Assembly: GCF_000330505.1 (NCBI RefSeq)
Contig: NW_004440432.1
Span: forward strand, 368,252 to 381,798
Length of the DNA: 13,547 nt
Source: Entamoeba invadens IP1
Taxonomy: Eukaryota; Evosea; Mastigamoebida; Endamoebidae
Direction of reading: 5' to 3'
Each line of letters starts with the position of its first letter. Position 1 is the stretch's first letter. This document shows positions 8,583-13,547 of the stretch, one piece after another. The notes under the pieces are model-generated. The model had not been told where the DNA came from. It worked only from the letters and a program-made list of their open reading frames with translations, and made no database searches. The position numbers and the translations under genes were made by a program.

Positions 8583-8915
8583 AACAATTGTACAGAAGAA
8601 AAAGAGTGATGGGATGAAGCACGCAACGTTATAATCGACTATAAACCACTTCACACCGTCGATGAGTACATTCTTTCTTTCCATTCTAAAAACAAACGAT
8701 GCAATCCAGTGAAATATCGTAGGTACCAAGACCATCACAACTGATATATAGACTCTGTAATATTCCGCACCAATTACGCATTTACTGTGGCAACAGTTTC
8801 GTGAGATTGGCAACACATTATTATTGACAAGTTGATATTCTGCTTCCGCGTCGTTGTGAATGATTTCTTCTTTTTCTTTAGGTGTTGGTGTCATAGAGTC
8901 ATAGTTAGTGTTCAT

Positions 8916-8927
8916 CCCTTTGAATTT
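8916..8927 (-). promoter_or_regulatory. Initiator-like element before DHHC ATG
   Basis: On the minus strand AAATTCAAAGGG directly precedes the ATG at 8915. AAATTCA resembles the Entamoeba initiator AAAAATTCA, and very short 5' leaders are normal in this genus. No clear TATA-like or GAAC element was picked out upstream. Confidence 0.45.
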
Positions 8928-9153
8928 GGCCAATTTTGAAATAAAATTGTATTAAAACAATAATAAACACATTATTTTTTAAAAACACAACAAGTATCAT
9001 AAAACAACAATTAAATAATTTTAATGTGATTAGTGTTTTGAAATTCATTTTATGATTGTGAAATGAATGAAGAGTAAACAAAAAACAACACATTACATCA
9101 TTAATTACATTATTTCAATAATAATAACCAAAAACACATAAATAATATTTAAA

Positions 9154-9155
9154 TA
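9154..9155. repeat. TA target-site duplication, left
   Basis: TA directly before CAGTTAG; matches TA at 11182-11183. Confidence 0.9.
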
Positions 9156-9477
9156 CAGTTAGTTTCACAACAATTCCTTATTTTTCACAACAAATAGATT
9201 TCTGTTTCATAACAATTAGATTTGTACCTTTGTTCAGCCCTGTTTCAAAATAATTATTTTTTGTTGCACAATTTGCGTGATTGTCGCATAATTGGCATTA
9301 TTGTTGCATATAAATATCGGGTGTTTCAGAACTATTTATTTATCCTCAAATCAATAATTTATTGTTCCAAAACAAAAAGTTGTTTCATAATTATTGTATT
9401 TTGTTTTAAAATAATATAGGATTATTGTAAAACCGCATTGTATTGTTTCACAACAAAAAGTTATAAATCAACAAAAA
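9156..9477 (+). repeat. Left 322-bp inverted repeat with ~20-bp sub-units
   Basis: Identical to the reverse complement of 10860-11181 over all 322 bases. Inside, a GTTTCA/GTTGCA-like core recurs at 9162, 9182, 9204, 9224, 9242, 9263, 9283, 9303, 9323, 9343, 9364, 9382, 9403, 9427 and 9445, a mean spacing of about 20.2 bp. Cores at 9182, 9224, 9343, 9403 and 9427 are degenerate. Many units continue as nAACAATTATT. A 65-codon open frame here is an accident of the repeat and occurs in both arms. Confidence 0.95.
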
Positions 9478-9577
9478 AACATTATAAAAGCAAAACTTTT
9501 ATAAAGTTTATATTGGTATAAATTAATAATCTATTCGATAAGAAAAAAAATGTTAAACACGAGATAACTTAAGAAAA

Positions 9578-10832
9578 TTACAAGTCTTCATGGGAAAAAA
9601 CTTTACGAGTCACTACCGAAATAAAGTGAGTTATGACTCTGCGTATTTCAGCAGGTGTAATAAATTCAAAGCATTCTGCAATGTTTTGGATCATATCTCT
9701 GATATTAACATTCTGCAAATTCCCCACTCTTGTTTTCCAAATGCCGAAGATCATTTCAATTGGGTTGCATTCAGGACTATATGGAGCATTAAACATCACC
9801 TTGCAGCCTTTAGTTTCGGCATAAGGTACTAGAAGGTCCATATGTACCGAAGCGTTGTCCATCACAAAAATAATGTTATTACCATCTGCAGTGAACGCGT
9901 CAACAAGTGCCTTGAAATATCGTGTAAATATTGCACCATCAACTACTTTATTAAACAATTTACAATACTTGGAACCAGTGTCACTAATGGCACAAACGCA
10001 AGACAAATTAAAAGTCGCAAGAGGCTGTTCTCTGATGTGTTTTTTGCCTCTTTCCCCCACATTCTGCTTCGAACGTTGCCAACTTTCCAGTGACTCTCAT
10101 CAATAAAGGCTACTTGCATGCCGGAGTCCATGTATTGCTGCAAGGTTCTTCTTTTTTCGATTCTGAGTTGCTTGTTCTCATCAGTGTTTGCTCGGACTCC
10201 CCTGAAAGTAACCTCGGTAAAAGACAATGGTGGAAGGTTCGCTTCTTCCATTATATTCTTGTTCTAGATATAACGGCACATTGTCGACACAATAACAATT
10301 TCAAAGTCGAGTTCCTCCCCTAATTCTATTTTTTCAACTCCTCTTCTGCGAGAGCCTTTTTGGTTTCTCTGAGAGTTTTTCCTTCAAGTAACACCTTTTT
10401 GGCAACAGCTGAGAGAAGTGAAGTACTGTATTTATACTTTCTTCCTTGTTTTCTGAGTTTTGATATGTCTTCTCCTTTAGCCAATTGTCCCAATAATCTC
10501 TTAACTGAAGACTCACCAATACGACTTTTTTCACTATAGTACTTCCAGTCTTTTGCCTTCCCATATTCAGCGTATTCTTCGGTTAACGTCTTTCTCTGTG
10601 TTTCTGTTACAACGACATAAATCCTCTTAGTCCTCTCATTATTCAATTGTTGAGCTGTGTGTACAATTGGCTGAGGTGGTAGTGGGACTAATGAGGCAAC
10701 AATGTCATCGGCTGTTCTTCTTTCTGCCATTTCTATTGGTTGTGGTGCTTCTACAACTGGAGAAACCTCTTCGTGATTAAGGAATCCTTCGACTTCATTT
10801 CGGTGGATGAACTCAAAAGATGCGATTGCCAT
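9578..10832 (-). pseudogene. Tc1/mariner DDE transposase, interrupted
   Basis: Cuts and joins the element ends. The first frame (10832-10326, 168 codons) has an acidic/Pro-rich leader, a helix-turn-helix-like region at about residues 77-115, a basic GRKYK linker (130-134) and the start of a second HTH. The catalytic part follows: FIDESHW with Asp at 10099-10101, VMDNASVH with Asp at 9857-9859, and SPECNPIE with Glu at 9755-9757; 33 residues separate the last two, close to DD34E. Three breaks: loss of one base in an A6 run (about 10329-10334), an in-frame TAG (10264-10266), and loss of one base in a G5 run (about 10053-10057). About 418 codons would be spanned. Both indels are in homopolymers, so sequencing error is possible, but the TAG is not explained that way. 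The stop is TAA at 9578-9580. Confidence 0.92.
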
Positions 10833-10859
10833 TACTTTATTTTTTTAGTTTATAGTTTA

Positions 10860-11181
10860 TTTTTGTTGATTTATAACTTTTTGTTGTGAAACAATACAAT
10901 GCGGTTTTACAATAATCCTATATTATTTTAAAACAAAATACAATAATTATGAAACAACTTTTTGTTTTGGAACAATAAATTATTGATTTGAGGATAAATA
11001 AATAGTTCTGAAACACCCGATATTTATATGCAACAATAATGCCAATTATGCGACAATCACGCAAATTGTGCAACAAAAAATAATTATTTTGAAACAGGGC
11101 TGAACAAAGGTACAAATCTAATTGTTATGAAACAGAAATCTATTTGTTGTGAAAAATAAGGAATTGTTGTGAAACTAACTG
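10860..11181 (-). repeat. Right 322-bp inverted repeat
   Basis: Exact inverse of 9156-9477 with the same periodic GTTKCA sub-units. Its inner end lies 27 bp upstream of the transposase ATG, so it probably holds the promoter as well as the transposase binding sites. Confidence 0.95.
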
Positions 11182-11183
11182 TA
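11182..11183. repeat. TA target-site duplication, right
   Basis: TA directly after CTAACTG; partner of 9154-9155. Confidence 0.9.
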
Positions 11184-11705
11184 ATACAAAATAATAATAA
11201 ACAAGAAATATACAACAAAATATAGCATTATGATCAAAACTCAATATAATTTTTTAATAGTTCCCGGCACTCAATGACGGGATTATTAATTTATTGTCAA
11301 AATTACAAATAATTATTTTTATTTTTATTCTTTTGGCATATTTAGCTTTCAAATCTTTTATTATTATTAATATATAACAAATTACAATATTGTTATACAA
11401 CATAACAAACAGTTTTCTTACCAATTATTGGTTTCTTTTAAACACAATTTATATTATTCTAAAATACAAAAAATACACATTTATATCAATAATTGCTTGA
11501 ATTGTAATTTTGGAATTCAATTTTAAAAATTAACCTAAAATCTAACAGTAAATGGTCTACCATGATATAACATTTAAATTTTTTGTTTTTCAAAACAAAA
11601 AAACAATCACAAGTTTCTTATTTTTTTCCCATAACAATATTTTTTTATATTATTCAATTAACAAAAAAATTAAATTAATTTAATTATCATTGTAGTTTCA
11701 AATTT
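11184..11705. other. AT-rich DNA between mariner and MULE remnant
   Basis: No gene was recognised. Two inverted structures are present: AATAGTTCCCG against CGGGATTATT at 11256-11287, a rare GC-containing spot, and TTGTTAT/ATAACAA at 11390-11408. The first could be related to the end of the MULE, but its other end lies outside the window. Confidence 0.5.
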
Positions 11706-13547
11706 TCATTGTTGGGAGTTTGTATTTGTACAAAAGAATTTATTATGACCCCATCCCATACATTTTAAGCATCTATTTGAACAATTTTGCTTGTTGTGAC
11801 CAACAACATTACACAAACTACACTTCCTTATTTGTTTTATCCCAAAACCTCCCTTTTTGTACGGTGTGGTTTTGTTGCATTGTTCTTTCCCACCCATTTG
11901 ACTAATACTCACGGTCTTTCTCCAATATGGTGTTGTATTTTTGAATCCTTGATATTCACCTTTGTTTTATGAGCCAAATGTGTAACAGTAGAAGGTGTTT
12001 CACTACTAACAACCGTTCTTTGTATCTCGTTGGGTGATGCTTTACATTTTTCACTTGGATCTCAACATTTTTTTAAAAAAAACGATCGCAGTCTGTCCTT
12101 GAGAAACGTACTTCTTTCTATCGCCGGCTCCACTTCTTCGAGACGATAATGAAGATTATTGTGGTCACAAAGAGGATCAGAAATATTTTTATAATGAACA
12201 CTGATTGTGTGTGTTGTCTTTTTGTATAAATTTCCTATTAGCTTTTCTCTTGAAAAAGCAAGAACTGGAAAAGAAAAAATTAAAAATTCGACATACAATT
12301 TGACCATAAGAATACATGGAACATTGGTCGTTTGATAAGATTTACACTCACACCAAGTTGTCGTACAAGGTTGTCGAGTTGAACACTCCGTAAGCTCGTT
12401 AGAATGTTTATAGATATTACAGAGAGTATTAACAACACCACAACTAAGAAAGTGAAGTATAGTTGGTGATATTATTAAAGTGCAGTAGTAGTGTATTAAA
12501 ATATTTCTCCTTGCAAGTTGGTATTACGACATTGACAAACAACAGTTTTGATAATTTTATCCAAAGGAGTTTCTTTTTATTTTATTATCAATTTTATAAG
12601 TCCTAAAAACCTTCAATACTATTAGTTGTACTATCCCCTGTTTTTAATCGAACTTCAGATGGTAACCATCTATTTTTCTGTCTTATTGAGTTCTCAATGA
12701 CTCTTATTTTATCATTTTTGTTAATTTTAACTATCCCCTTTCTTCTGTCTTCTTTTGTTTCTCCGATAATTTCCAAAAATATTTCGGCATTCTCAACTAG
12801 TAAATCACCAGTTAAAAATTCCGAATCTGATATGGCTTTTTGAATTCTTTCTCGTTGTTCTTGATTCATTTCATACCCAGTCAGTTCAATCAACTTTGAG
12901 ATAAAGTCAACTTCGTTAATTTTACCTTCATTTATTAAGTAAAAATCATTTACTATTTTTGCATTTTGCCAAACGCCACTTGTAAATCCCTCATTATATG
13001 CCTCACACAATGAAAGATACCAATTCCTTTAAATGATGTCTCATAGCTTTAGTTTGAGAAAAGCAACTATCACAGTAGACTGAAGTTAAATACTCTTTTT
13101 TGCTTTTAAAAAACTCAAATAAATCAATGAACGATTCGGTAGTGCGATTTCTAAGTATAGAGAAAAACAACACCTTTGTTTTGTTGTGAACATCACCGAT
13201 TACACCAATAACAAGAGGGGAATTGAAAGTGTTTTTTGCAGTTGTATCATCAATAAAGACAAGTGGAAATATTGAGTTAATATATCTCATATTAAGGCAA
13301 TAACATCATTCAAATCTTCCAGTATCATCTTTGGTTATGTGTGCTGATATATCCCCCAGTGTATTACAATAATATATTAAACGACTTGTTTATTCGTAAT
13401 TCTTTCTGTCATACTCAGCTTTCCCGATATTTCGAATCCGCTTGGTATTTGCAACAACATCAAGATTAACTCTAACTTTTGCAGGTTTTACACCAATTGC
13501 AAACATGATGGTATGGTATGCATTTGTTCTCCAGTAAAGAAATATTT
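11706..13547 (-). pseudogene. Decayed Mutator-like (MULE) transposase, runs off right edge
   Basis: Reads leftward from the window edge: KPAKVRVNLDVVANTKRIRN, TAA (13390-13392), LIYYCNTLGDISAHITKDD, TGA (13306-13308), then the MULE catalytic core FPLVFIDDTTAKNTFNSPLV (first Asp at about 13247-13252) with RNRTTESF and VYCDSCFSQTKAM (second candidate Asp at 13069-13071). A frameshift near 13005-13010 leads into CEAYNEGFTSGVWQNAKIV through TTNSIEGF at 12603. After more frame changes and stops comes a SWIM-type zinc motif, CEC...PCIL (12352-12308), whose expected final His is Leu. The C-terminus has two CCHC zinc knuckles, CSLCNVVGHNKQNC (11822-11781) and CLKCMGWGHNKFFC (11771-11730). DDE plus SWIM plus zinc knuckles fits the MULEs described from Entamoeba. 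It is clearly dead. The N-terminus and both element ends are not visible. Confidence 0.88.

Larger units (their letters stand above)
8139..8915 (-). pseudogene. 5' half of disrupted DHHC palmitoyltransferase
   Basis: Encodes the N-terminal half of a protein S-acyltransferase. Exon 1 (8915-8583, 111 codons from ATG) has a polar head (MNTNYDSMTPTPKEKEE) and two membrane segments (VYISVVMVLVPTIFHWIASFVF and WFIVDYNVACFIPSLFFF). Exon 2 (8527-8268) has LLDIFMTNANPVIIPRK, which replaces the usual DPG-IPR, then the Cys-rich domain [32 protein letters not shown] and CHHCPW. The motif is CHHC, so the catalytic Cys is kept but Asp is Cys. Exon 3 starts in phase with the 3' half at 3994. Lesions: a frame problem at the exon 1-2 join, loss of one A near 8450-8452, a TAA at 8387-8389 and the 4.1-kb insertion. 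I chose ATG 8915 because an initiator-like AAATTCA lies just upstream; an in-frame TTG further out is unlikely. Confidence 0.9.
9156..11181 (-). mobile_element. Tc1/mariner-type transposon, complete copy
   Basis: A 2026-bp element begins CAGTTAGTTTCAC and ends with its exact inverse, flanked by TA on both sides. It has 322-bp inverted repeats and a single minus-strand gene for a DDE transposase that fills the interior: 27 bp separate the start codon from the right repeat and 100 bp separate the stop from the left repeat. TA target use plus a D, D, E transposase with DNAS and SPECNPIE motifs define the Tc1/mariner/IS630 group, known from Entamoeba. The arms are identical base for base, so insertion was probably recent, yet the transposase is interrupted. 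With so little room left, the promoter must lie inside the right repeat. Confidence 0.95.

Noticed and set aside
9222..9419. A 65-codon open frame inside the left mariner arm, repeated identically at 10918-11115
   Set aside because: It starts at a non-ATG codon, is a by-product of the periodic repeat, and is duplicated only because the arms are identical.
9590..10106. Plus-strand open frames within the mariner interior
   Set aside because: Antisense to the catalytic DDE blocks of the transposase.
10264..10296. A 33-nt GT...TAG in-phase segment in the mariner transposase that would remove the TAG stop if spliced
   Set aside because: Too short for an intron, its start GTTATT is not GTTTGT, and the segment STMCRYI looks like part of the DNA-binding domain.
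11720..11972. Plus-strand open frames opposite the zinc knuckles
   Set aside because: Antisense shadows; the minus strand has two exact CX2CX4HX4C motifs.
1..13547. tRNA or rRNA genes
   Set aside because: No tRNA-like A/B box pair with a foldable cloverleaf and no rRNA-like tract was recognised by eye; a covariance search was not possible.

Overview
The window looks like nuclear DNA of an Entamoeba, with E. invadens the best guess. It is very AT-rich, its introns are short and begin GTTTGT and end AG, an initiator-like AAATTCA lies just upstream of an ATG, and it carries remnants of gene families typical of this genus: a TKL-type kinase, a BspA-like leucine-rich repeat protein and a DHHC palmitoyltransferase. 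It also holds DNA transposons of several superfamilies, a known trait of E. invadens and E. moshkovskii. The species is inferred. No search was run, and family calls rest on motifs read by eye.

Layout, with almost all coding signal on the minus strand. 1-1689: AT-rich DNA with no convincing gene. 1690-3215: decayed receptor-like/TKL protein kinase. 3406-3994 and 8139-8915: the 3' and 5' halves of one DHHC palmitoyltransferase gene, split by a 4144-bp insertion (3995-8138). The insertion has 14-bp inverted ends starting CAGGG and an imperfect 8-bp target duplication, as in hAT elements. Inside it are a 20-bp-period tandem array (4862-5060), the decayed N-terminal region of a BspA-like LRR protein (5560-6048) and an unrecognised decayed coding region (6150-7025). 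No hAT transposase was recognised in it. 9156-11181: a complete Tc1/mariner-type element with TA duplication and two identical 322-bp inverted repeats, each built from about 15 degenerate units of ~20 bp. Its DDE transposase is broken by two homopolymer frameshifts and one stop. 11706-13547: a decayed Mutator-like (MULE) transposase with DDE, SWIM and two CCHC zinc-knuckle remnants, running off the right edge.

No intact protein-coding gene is visible; the window reads as a transposon-rich gene graveyard. The order of events can be partly inferred. The DHHC gene and its insertion have diverged target copies and many lesions, so they look old. The mariner copy has 100% identical arms, so it looks recent, or its arms are homogenised, although its own transposase is interrupted. 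The most interesting points are the gene-carrying hAT-like insertion placed exactly at an intron-exon junction and the ~20-bp periodic architecture of the mariner arms.
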